The notes under the pieces are model-generated. The model worked only from the letters and a program-made list of their open reading frames with translations. It did no database searches and had not been told where the DNA came from. Shown in pieces: positions 7,639 to 19,600 of a DNA stretch of 64,000 bases (within the stretch, counting starts at the first letter, position 1; each line of letters opens with the position of its first letter). Both the position numbers and the translations under genes were made by a program. The stretch is from the NCBI GenBank assembly GCA_903895255.1, contig CAITTG010000009.1, positions 1-64,000 of the forward strand. The letters run 5' to 3'. Source of the DNA: an uncultured Verrucomicrobia subdivision 3 bacterium (lineage in GTDB: Bacteria > Verrucomicrobiota > Verrucomicrobiia > Limisphaerales > UBA11358).

Positions 7639-10600
7639 TCAAGGGAGTTGCCGCAATTGATAGAACTTCATGCCGGCCGCCGCATTGGTGTCCTGATAAA
7701 TAAAGTTGGTGGTGGGCGAGGTCAGATAAGGCGCGCTGGTGGGTATGTAAGTCCACGGAGTGGTCAGGTTGGTGGTCCACCCAAGCTGGAACTGGTTGCT
7801 GACGGCCGCCGTCCACTTGAGGGTGACGCCCTCGGCACCGATCGTGACCGAGATGAAGGCCGGCAACGGATTAACGATGACGGCAAAGCTGTTGGTGGCG
7901 GTCAAGGGGATGGCGCCATTGTCACTCACGATGGTGGTGATGGTGTTGGTCAAGCCGGCTTGGGCCAGCGTGGGGGTCCAGGTGATGATGCCGCTGGCGG
8001 TCACGGCCGGGAGATTGGTGCCGGCAAGGGTGGTGGTCACGCTGTAACTGAGCAGGGCGTTGGTATTCACATCCGTGGCGGTGTTGGTCACCACCAGCGG
8101 GGTGAGGGGATTCACCAGGTAAACCACCCCGCCCGGCGGCAGCACCGGAGGCTGGTTGTAAACGACCGGCAGGGCATCGCTCAAGCGATAGAAGCGCAGG
8201 CCACCGAGGCCGCCGCTCTGGCTGCCGTCATCAAAGAACGTGAACAGGCCGTTGGTGGGCGTGGCGGGGCCGGTGTAGACCACCAGATTGGTAAAGGACT
8301 GCCAGTTGGTGGTGGCCAGGTTGGCAGTCCATTGGACGTAGAACTGGTAGTTCGTGGGCGCATACCAGCTCAGCAAATAGCCGTTGGTGCCGCCGAGGTT
8401 GGTGGCCACGATGCTGGTGAAGTTCACCGGCGCGACGGGGTTGGTAAAGCTCTGGTCGCCGCCGTAATTTGTACCGACGCTGTTGAAGGCGACGGCTTGG
8501 AAATGATAGACCACCCCGGGCAGCAAGTTGGTCAGGGTGCTGGTGACATACTGCGGCCCGGTCAGGCTGCTGGTGAGCAAGACCACCGGCGTGGTGGCGA
8601 TGTAATGATTGGTGAGGCCATACTCGAAGTACACCGCAGTCGCCGCGCCATTGGTTGTGACGAGGGCGGGCAGCGTGGCCAGGTTGGGCGCCACATTCGT
8701 CGCGGCCAGGGTCAGGACCGTGGGTGCGGCGATGGGGGTGGTGAAGGTCAGATCCCCGCCGGCACCCAGACCCGCACTATTGGAGCCGAAGGCCTGGAAA
8801 TGATAGACCGTGGCCGCCAACAGGTTGGTTACGTTCAGCAGGATGGTTTGCGCACCGGTAAGGTTGCCCGTCAGCAGGTTGGTGGCGGTAACATGATCGT
8901 AGTTGGTGGTGGTGCCATAGGCGAACCAGACGGCGGTGGTGGCCCCGTTGGGGACGATGAGCGCCGGCAAGGTGGCGGCAAAGGCGGTGATGTTCGTGGC
9001 GGGTTCGGTGGTGACGGACGGTGCCGCAACGAGGTTCGTAAAGGTCAGGTCGCCGCCGTAATTGGTGCCCGCGGTATTCGTGCCGACGGCTTGGAAATGG
9101 TAGATCGCGCCCGGTTGCAAGTTCGTGACGGCCAGCGCGACCGCTTGCGGCGTGTTCAAACCACCGGTCAGATTGGTGACCACGGTCACCGACCCGTAAC
9201 TGGTGTCCGGGCCATATTCAAACCAGACCGTGCTGGCCAGACCATTCGGCGTAACCTGCGCGTTCAAAATGGCGCTGGTGTTGGTGAGGTTGCTGGCGGC
9301 TTCGGTGATGACCGTGGGCGGGGCGGGCGGGTTGGTGAAGGTTAGGAGCACGCCATGATTGGTGCCCGCGCTGTTGGTGGCGATGGCCTCATAATAGTAG
9401 ATGTTGCCTGGCAGCAGGTTGGTCACGCCGATGGCCACCGGCCAGGTGGCGTAGAGGCTGTTGGTAATCACCTGGGTGGCGGACCGCAAGAGGGCATTGG
9501 TCGTCAGACCATAGGCAAACCATACCGTGGTGGTCGCGCCATTGGGCACCACCGAGGCTGGCAGGGTGGCGGCGAAGGCGGTGACATTGGTCGTGGGCAG
9601 CGTGGTGACGGACGGCGCGGAGATGCCGGCGGGGAGGAGGTCGAAATTAACTTCGAGGGCGTAGGTCACGGGGATTGAATTGGTGTTAGCGACACCGAGA
9701 TAGTAGAACGAGCCAGGGATCAGTCGCACGGCGACTCCATTCAACTGGTTGGTTGGAACAAGGCCAAACACACTGAGTCCATTCGTCACACCCTCAAGCA
9801 ATAGAGCGTCATTAGGATTGCCCGCAGTAGCCGGCACGTTAGTACTGAACCAGAGATCCAATGGAGCAGTGGCGAAAATGAGGTTGTTAGTCACCCAGTC
9901 AGCATTGGCAGGCACCTGTACGAGATAGAAGTTTGTGCTGTACTGCGGCAATGTGTTAGTTACCGGGGTGTTAGTCGGAATGTTGACCGGCCCGACATTG
10001 GTGAATTCCTGCGCCAGAATGGTATAGGTGATCTGGGCCGGGTCGTTGTTCGGCACGCCCAGGAACCATTGTGCATTCAGGTTCGCCGGTCCGGCATTGG
10101 TAGTGACCTGGACGGATTCCGGATTATTGCCCGGCTGCTGGCTGCTGGTGTAGTAGAGCGGCGCAAAGGGCAGCGCGTTGGTCTGCACGGTCAAGTCACC
10201 GTTGCCGCTCTGGTTATACACTTGGAACTGCACGGTGTTCGGCGAGTCGCTGACACTGAAGCGGAAGAAGTTAGTCAAGTCCGCGCCCGGCCCGGCGGTG
10301 TAGGTGAAGGGCACGTTGTTCGTGAGATTAATCACCGTCGGCGCGGTGGGAATCGCGAAGGCCACGATGGTGTAGGTGATCGGATTGGTCCCGCTGTTAT
10401 TGGTGACCCCGAGGTACCACAGCTCATTCAGCGGGTTCATATTGATGGCGCCAATGTTGGTCAGGGCCGAGTTGGTCTGCAACAGCACCTGCACCGGGTT
10501 GGTGCCCGTGCTGCTGCTGGTGAGGAAGTAATCCGGCGGCACCGGCACGCCGTTGGTCTGCACCACCAGCGTGGCATTGGTGCTCAAATTGTATAATTGG

Positions 10601-13600
10601 AACACCACGGCCCCGGGCGAATTGGTGGTGTCAAAGGTGAACACCTGGTTCAGCGTGGGTCCGGAGGCGCCGTTGGTGACGGTGTATGGCACACCACTCG
10701 CCAGCGGGATGAGCGTGGGCGAGTAGGTGATGTTGGTCAGGCTCACCACGACACTGACCGTGATCGGTCCCAGCCAGGCGGTGGTGTCGCGGTTGGTGAC
10801 GTAGAAGTCAAACGACGCCGGGTTGGTGAAGGAACTGGTGTAGTTGTTCGTCGGCGTGTAGATGGCCAGCACGTTGGTGTAAATCACCGTGCGGTTGGTG
10901 TAGATGCCATTCGTATTGTAATAATATTGGGTGACCACGTTGTTGGTCAGCCGGACCGTGCCGTTGAGGGCGTTGGTCACGTAGAAGGACAACCGGCCGG
11001 TATCGCCCGCCAGTTGATAGAGGTTGACCGCGACCGGATTGGTGGTGACCGTGAGCGCGTGCGGGGCGGCCAGCCAGTTGAGGTAGGTTTCCAGCTCGGT
11101 GTAGCCGGTATTGGTCACCACATTCGCTCCGTCCGCGGCATTGGTCGGGTTGAGCCCATAGGTAAGTTCCCAATAATCGGGCATACCGTCCTGGTCAGTA
11201 TCCCGCGGGGTGGGCTGGCTGCTCAAGACCGGCCAGCCGCCGACTTGGCTTTGCGAGGAAATAAACTGGCCGGACTGGGTGCGGAGGTGGCGGATGGTGT
11301 CCTTGTCCACGGAGTCACGGCTGGCCTGGGCGCCGGCGAAATCCAGCACGCGCTCATAGGCCTGGTAGGCCTCCTCGGCGGCGGCGCTCGGGAAGGTGAC
11401 GTTGGTCCCAGTGGGTTGAGGCAGGGTGAAGGCTTCGCCAAAGGGCGTGTAATGGTTGGTGAACATGCTCCAGCCGGTGTCCGAACCATTCAAAATGTAA
11501 TTCGTGATTCCCAGGAAGACATGCTGGTTGGTGTAGGCATCAATGAAGTTGTTCGTCTGGAAGATCCAGGTGTTGATGCTGGCGCTCCAGAACGCGAGGT
11601 AATTGGTGGCGGAATTGGTGCTGGCGAGCACGTAATTGGCCGCGAAATTCAGGAGGTTGGTGGACCCGGCCGGATTGGCCACGACGTCGTTGCTGATGCT
11701 CAAGCCGGGCAGGCTGCCCCAGTTGTAGATGACGTTATTGACGAAATCCAAGCCCAAGTTGTCACCCAACAGCGGGTTGGCTGTGTGATTGTCCGCATAC
11801 AGATTGTGATTGAAGGAGAGCGCGCCGCCACCGTAACGCAACACCGAGCCCTGCCCCGCCAGGCCATTGGTGCTGTAGAAGCTGTCGGCGATCATGGACC
11901 ATTGCACGGTGATGTTGCTGGAGTTGAGCACTTCCAGGTTGGCATTGGTGCTCCAGGAGGCGGAGACGTGGTCCACCATCACATTTAGGGCATTGGTTAG
12001 CACCAAGGAATCGCCCCCGCCGGCAATGAGGGGCGTGAAATTAGTCAGGCTGGCACTATCCACGGCCACCTCCTCCGCATAGACGCCGCCGGCATTGCCC
12101 ACCGCCTGCGACAGCCCCAACCGGAAGCCCGCCGGAAAGGCCGAAACATCGTGGTTGAAAGTGGCACCGGCCAGTTGCACTCCCGCGTCACTATAGATTC
12201 CGGCCTGGATGTTCCGGCCCGGCCCCCCCTGCAATACCAGCCGGTACCAAGTGTTGTCTTGATACGTGAAGCCATAGGGGGTGTAAGTACCGTCAATCGT
12301 ACTGCCGGCAAAGAAATACTCGTCGGTGTCATAACCGCCACCGAACGGCGAAATGATGTCATAAACGTTGCTGTTGGTGGCGTTGACAAGCCAGATCTCA
12401 ATGAAGGCATCAATGCTGGTGGTGGCGGACTGGGTCAGCGTATTAAAGCGAACGGAATAATAAAAATTCGTCGGGGGATAAACCGTGCTGGTGTCCCAGC
12501 CCACCCGGGTCAGGGTGTTGAGTGAATTCGTCATGAATAAAACGCTGTTGGTTCCGATCGTCCCAAAACTGTACTGGGGCGCGCCCAGATAAGCCTCCGT
12601 GTCGGAGGAGCTGCCATTGGCGTCGCTTCCGGAGTGGGCATTGTCAGGCAGGTTGGGCTGCCAGACCGGACTCAAGTTTGGTCCGTTGAAGTCATCCGAA
12701 AATACCGGCCCGGGGGTCGGCAGGCCGGGACGGAACCGCAGGAAGCGCACAATCACATTTTGCGCTCCGGCAATCTCCGTTTGGTAATTTTGCAAGGTGA
12801 TGCCGTCACCGGGCGCCGTCTGGCCGGCGATTGTCAGGTAAGAATTGGTGATGATCAGCGGGGACTGCAAGGCAATGTTTCCGGACACATCAAACACGAT
12901 GTTACCACGGTTGGTGAGGGTGTTCAGGCCGTAGCGCAAACTGCCCGGGCCGTCGTCATTCAAGTTCGTGACGTGATAGACGTTGGTGCTGCCGCGACCA
13001 CCCTGGGTGTAGGACCCGGTGCCCACCGCGCCGGGGAAGGCCGGCTGACCGTTGGTGTCAATCACCGCCAGAATGGTGTAGGCAATATTGGTGATTTCAT
13101 GGTTGGGCACGCCCAGATACCAGGTGCCGTTCAGATTCGTCAGGGCGCTGTTAGTGCGCAGGTAAACAAACTCGGGGGTGAGCCCCGGCTCCTGGCTGCT
13201 TTGGTAGAACGGCGGCGCGAGGGGCACGCCGTTGGTCTGCGTCTGCACGGTCAGATCACCATCGCCCGTGAGGTGGTACAATTCAAAATGCACGTTATGG
13301 GCGAAATTCGTGACGGTGAACTGGAAGAAGTTGGTCAGCGCCGCCCCGGGACCGGTCGTGAAGCTGAACGGCCGGTTGTTGGTGAGCGTGATAATGTTCG
13401 GCGTGGGCGTGTCGAGCTCCTTCGCCAGAATGCTGTAGCCCACCGGGCCGGAGGCGATGCGGTAGACCCCGAGGTACCAGCGTCCGGGCGTCAGCGGCAG
13501 GGGCGTGGAATTGGTGAGAATATAAATATTCTGGTCCCCGTTGGTGGCGTTGAAACTGCCGTAATTGAAGCTCGTGGTCGTGGGCAGCGGGGTGCCGTAA

Positions 13601-16600
13601 CTGGCGACCAGATCGGCGTTGCCGTTGAGCTTGAGCAATTGGAACGTCGCCGCAAAGGCATTGCTGGAAACGTCATAGTAGTAAAACCGCACCGGGTCAT
13701 TCGTGCCCAGTGTGGAGCTGTAGGGAGCGCTGTTGGTCAGGCCGGTGATGTCGTAATCCACCTGCATCACCACGGTGGCCGGCGCGCCGCTGACGTTTTG
13801 CACGCCCAGATAATAGGTCTGGTTGGTGTAGAGCGGCAGATTCTGGGGGAAAATGCCATTGGCCACCATTGTGGGCTGCCCGGGGCCGCCGGTGGAATTG
13901 GCCAGCAATTGGACGTCGCCCGGACCAACGCCCGTGGGGAAATTGGTCTGGTTAAAGAACAGGTTCACCGGCCCGGTGGCCGAGACCAGCAGGTTGGTGG
14001 CAAACTGCGCCCAGTTCGGCACCGGCACCTGGAAGTAGGCGATTTCACCCGGCGGAATGGTGTTGGTGGCCGGCATTTCCGGATACAGGGTCAGCGGCAC
14101 CGGGGTGTTGGTCTCGAGTTGCAGGTTTAACTGCCAGCTCACCAGGCTTTGGATGGCATTGGTCGCCCCCACGCGGTTGTCCAGAATTTCCAAAGTCCAC
14201 GTGCCCGCCGCGCTCTCGCCCACCAGGCCGGAGAGGGATTCCTCCGGTTGATAGTAAACATTGCCCAGCGCGGCCTCGCTGACCGTAAAGTCATCCAGCA
14301 GCATGCCTGGAGTAATCCCGGTGAATTGGAAGATCGTGGCGTTGGTCGTGGCCTGGAAAGTGTAGGTCACCCGCTGCCAATTCGTATTGTCGCCAAAGAT
14401 CAAGTTGGTCCGGCCATCCAGCGTGACCAGCGCCTCCGCGAGGCTCTGCGCCGGATTGTAGTTGGGGTCAAACTTGCCGAGGGTCGCGACCGGGCCGTTG
14501 GTGGTGTTATAATTGGTGGACTGCGCGGAGATATTGTAAATCGCCGCGATTTCCGCATCCGACAGCGCCCGGCGGTACACGCTCATTTCGTCCATCTCGC
14601 CGGAGAAGTAATTATTCGTCAGCAGGCTCATGTCCTTGCCGAGCAGGAGGTCGCCGGTGGTCTTGGGGGTGAACACGCCGAGATTCGTCGAGCAAACGTT
14701 CGTGCCGTTGTAGTACAGCGTAGCCACCCCAGAATTGGTGTTATACGTGAGCGCCACATGCTGAAAGACGTTGCTCTGGATCAGCCCCGGCAGGGAGTAG
14801 ATCTCATGAATGCCGTTGGTGGTGTCCACCAGGTTGGCGTAGAGGCAGCCGTTGCTGCTGAGAATGCCCGTGCCGGTGGCCGGCGAATTGGTGACCGACA
14901 CCCAGAGTTGCACCCCGTTGGGTTGCAAGGCGTCCACTTCCACCACGCCGTAGTTGCGCAGGCTGGGCGGCGAGCTGCAGGTATTGCCGTTGGCATCCGC
15001 CAGAATCCACAGGCCCGGCGGGCCGTTGGTGGCTCCCAGCATCACGCCGTAATTACCGCAGGCGGCGGGTGGCACGGTCTGCCAGTTGAAATATCCCGGG
15101 GTCTGGCCGCTGGTCCAGACAAACAGGGGCGCGGTGGTGGCGTTATTAACGCCCAGCCACAGGTTGCGGTTGGTGCCGCCGTAATCGGCAAACGTGTCAT
15201 ACACCCAGTTCTGTTCGTTGGCGTCATTGATGGTGACCAGATGGCCGCCCATGTTCGTGGCCCAGCGTTCTGAGGTCGTCCAGTTGGTCGCGCCCAGCAG
15301 GTAATAATAATGGCTGGTCGCGCGGTTCAGGAAGGGCCCGGCCAGAATCACGATGTTCGTGATCGCCGAGTTGGTCGGCACCCGCGCCAGCCATTCCACC
15401 AGCGGCTCCTGCGTGTAAAGATTGGTGGGGTTAATCCAACCCTCCACCGTCAACCCGCTGCCGGTGCCGGCATCCAGTCCGGGCTTTTGGGGTACCTGCA
15501 CATAATTATTCGTGCCGGCGAACTGGTAATTGTGCCCCACATCCGCCATCTGGAAGGCCTGGCCCACCTCGCCCGCCGGGAAATTAAACCGGCCGATCAG
15601 CTGCCCGTTGTTCCCGTTGGTTTCCGGGAAGGAGCTGTCGTAGGCATTGCCCTCGCCGCGCCACCAACCCGCGATGCCCGGGCCGCGATAGGAGTAGCTG
15701 ATCGAATACTGCCGCGTGGGAATGGTGGCGATCGACCGCGTGATCGTCCCGTTCGCCAGCGCCAGGAAATTGCTCCCGTCATACGCCGAGCGCGGGTCCG
15801 TGACCACACTCACCTCGTTGTTCGTCAGGTATATAATGTTCGTGCCCGGCCCCGGGATGTTGGTCGGGACCGTCCAGCCGCCATAGGCGTCATAAATATT
15901 CGTGGGTGCCAAATAATCCTGGTTGGTCAGCCCCTCAAAATTGCTGAGGGTGAAATTAGTGCCCTCGTCGGACAGGTCAAACGGCGGCACTGCGAACTTG
16001 ATCGGTATCTGCGCGTAATTTGTGTCGTCCGTAAACGTGACATACGTGTAATTCTCGCTTACGACCTGCGGCGTGTACGTCCACAACGAACCGCCGTTTG
16101 GATCCCCGCCCTGGTCCATGACAATCACGAGGTTCGTCGCCGCGCCCGGGCCGTAGGGGATGACGAATTGCCCGGCGAAGCTGATGTACCCCGAGTCAAA
16201 AATCTTGGCACCGTCGTAATACACCGCCAGGTCATCCGGCACCGTGTACATGTCATAATTGATGATCAACACCCCCTGGTTCGGCACCGGCCCCAGCACG
16301 TTGGTGTCGCCCAGCCCGGTGCCGGCCGAAACCGTCCCGAAAAAGTTCGTCGTGATGTTCAGATGCCCTAGGTTCGTGGCCGTGTTGCCGCCGCGATTCT
16401 CAAACAGCGTGTACCGCTCCCCGAGCGGGTCCACCAGCGTCAGCGTCAGGTCGGACACCCGCGGGTGATCCACCACCACCCCCACCGCCGCGTTGTAGAT
16501 CAGGTCCGTGTTCGTGATCGTGATGGTATTCGTCACCACCGCGTCATCCTTCAACGGCACCGCGCCGCCGGACAGGAAGTCCGCCCCGCCCGACACCGCC

Positions 16601-19600
16601 GCGTATTGGAAGGTGGCGATGATGTAAACATTCGTGGCGGCGTTATTGAGGTCAGGATTGTAGATTTCGTAGTAATAGCGGCCCGGTTGGATCGGAGGTA
16701 GCGAACTGGGAGTCACGGATACAGAACCGCCCAAGAAGGGAGGTATCCCGTTGCTCACCACGGTCATCTCATCATAAACCGTGGGAACTGGCTGCGGGCT
16801 GGGTGCCGCACCGTACTTAAGATATACTTGCAGTGGCGGCTGTGTCGTCGGCAGCGTGCCGTTCGTCACGCTCAGCGTGAAATTCGTCACCCCGGCCGGC
16901 ACATCCACATAATCATTATAGGTAGAATTGGCACCGATTTCCACCGTCAAACCCTTGTTCGCCGGCGTGTGCGGATAAATCCGCAGGCCATACAGCGTGT
17001 TGCTCCCCGAGTGCACCGGCACGTTGTTGATCTCCGTCAAAATCCACGGCCCCACCGCCGACTGGCTCTGATACGCCGTCAGGCTGCCCGGACCATCCGT
17101 GTGCTTCGGACTGGGCACCGTGACGGGTCCGATCGGCGTGTTGATGGGATTATTCGGCGCGTCGTAATACAGAATATTCGTGCCATTCGGCGTCGTGTTC
17201 CCCAGGCCGTCGTGGTTGTTCAGGATGCAATACGTGTCCGCGTGGGTAAGCTGCCCGTACAAATCACCATAATTTTGGTGCGTGATGCCGTTCGTCACGA
17301 TCACCTCGTTAATGGTCAGCGGCAGCACCGCCAGCGCAAAAATCAGCGCCGACCCCGGGCGCGTCGGCGTCCCGTTCGGGATGTTCACCGGCAGGTTTAT
17401 CCCGAAGACCGACTCGCTGCCGTCCGCGTTCATCGAGCTGAAGGGCGACGCGCTGAACACCGGCAGGAAGCCGTAATTCACCGCCAGATGATCCTCGGAT
17501 TTCACCCCAATGTAATACACCTGATTGGCAACCGAGTTCGAGTAGGCCACAAATTCCGTGCCGCCCGGCCCCGCCGAGACCGCGTCCCCGCCCACGCCAT
17601 TCACACAGTTGGATATCACAGTTGGATCCAGGTTCAAGAGCCCCGGCTCCTTCGCCACGTACAGGTCGATGTCCCCTTCCGGCCGCGTGGCATCCGCCAC
17701 CGTGGCCGCCAGCGTGCCCATGCGCGACACCGCCATCTCATACGGGAAGAAGGTCAGGAAGGCGGCGTACTGGTAGCCCAGGAAATTTGTCACCACGTAG
17801 AAATGCCATTGATTGGTCATCCCCACCGTCACCACACTGTTGCTCGTCAGCGGCGAGTTCGTGTTCACCACGATCACACTGTTCGTGCCCAGGAGCGGGG
17901 TGTTTTCCCCAGCGAGCTGGTTCAGCAGCGGCGTGTTCGTGGTCGTCACGAAGGTGATGTCCGGGTCGCCGGTGGGATTGGTCACCGGCGGATTGGCCAC
18001 GATGGTGAGCGCGTTGCTCACCGAGTCGTAGGCGTCGGCCGAGGAGATTACCAGCGCGAAATCCTGCACCACGTTGTTGGACTGCGCCGTCACCGCGTTC
18101 ACGTTCACACTCCGGCCATACACCGTCACCGTGTAATTGCTCCCGATTGGCGGTTGCAGGTAGATATTCCGGACGTTGTTGACCATGTCCAGGATGGGCG
18201 CGCCGTTCGTCCCCGCCGCCAGGCTGTAGTTCGGATTCCCGGCGGTGGAAAAATTATTCCCGTAAAACACATCCCCCGTGTTCACGTTGGTCACGATGAC
18301 ATCCAGGTTGTTCACCAGCTTGATCCCCGCGGCCGGGTCGCCCGGCGGATCCGTCCACGTCAGCGTCACCCGCAGCGGCGAGGCGGTCGCGGCCGGGTCC
18401 ACCGTGACATTGAAGGTCTGGCTGTCGCCCGTCGCGAGCGCGTTCGTCGGGCTTTGGTCCTGCCAGAAAATCGGCGAGCTCGCCGGGTGCGGATTGGCCA
18501 CGAGATTCGTGAGAATCGGCGGCAGGGAATTGGGCAGGTTCGGCAGGCCCCAGCCCTGGTCATTCGGGGCATTGGTCACGGCAAATTGATAGCTCCCCAC
18601 GGCGCGCGCGCCATTGATCAACATCGCCTTCAGCAACGCCGGGCTCGGCGCCGTGTGCAGCGTGTTCGTGAAGAAATCCTGCATCAACGCCAGCACACCG
18701 GACACCGCCGGCGTGGCCATGCTCGTGCCGGAATCATACAGATAGTAAGGGGCGAGCGTCTGGTTTAATTGATACAAAACCTGAAAATAATTTCCCACAT
18801 CGTTCGTGGAGAGGACCGTGATCGACATGTCAAAATTCACCGGATAATTCGTGGGGTCACCCACGCCCACCCACAAACCGCCCGCCGCAATCACCGTCTG
18901 TAAATAATTCGCCTGACCGGAGGGAGGAATGTTCACTGGGTTGCCATACACTAGAGAATCATAACCGCCCGAGGGGTCCGGCGGTGCCGCGATTTCCAAA
19001 TAAATCGGGAAATTATTCGGAAACGGCACGGGCGATTGCGAATTGGCGAACAATTGAATCTCAATCCCAATCGCCGTGGGCGGCACGGTCACATTGAAGT
19101 AAGCCAGTCCGTTCACCCCGTTCGACGTCACCTGCTCGTCCTGATAATAGGTCGTGTCGTAATTCGTCTGATTGTAGTAAGCATTGGTGTTCATCTCACT
19201 GGACAAAGTGGACACCACGAAATTCCCCGGCGCCACCACGTCCGGCTTGAACCGCCCGGCCGGACCCTCCACCCCCACGCCCACGTTGCCGCGCGCGGAA
19301 TAATTCGCCACCAGCGTGCTGGAGCTGGTCTCCCCCTGCCACACCGCGTTGGAGTTGCCGTAGGCGTCCGTGACAATATTCGTGATGTTCCGGAACTGTT
19401 GCAGCGCGCCCACGGTGATCACGTCCTTCGCCGTGCCGGGGGATTCGATGCTGTCCGGGTCCGCGCCCGAGCCCGCATCGTTGCCGTTGCCATCATTGCC
19501 CGCCGCGAACACGAACAGCACCGGCTGCGAGCCCGGCACCATCGGGAGCGCGTCGCGCACCGCCGCATCGTAACTGGCCGCCGCCAGGTCGTAGGTATTG

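Noticed and set aside
7648..9345. Long plus-strand frame of 565 codons opposite the giant subtilase
   Set aside because: Gly/Arg/Val low-complexity translation mirroring the repeated Thr-Asn codons of the real gene.
16828..18768. Plus-strand frame of 646 codons, Arg/His-rich
   Set aside because: Antisense shadow of the subtilase gene; composition is not that of a real protein.
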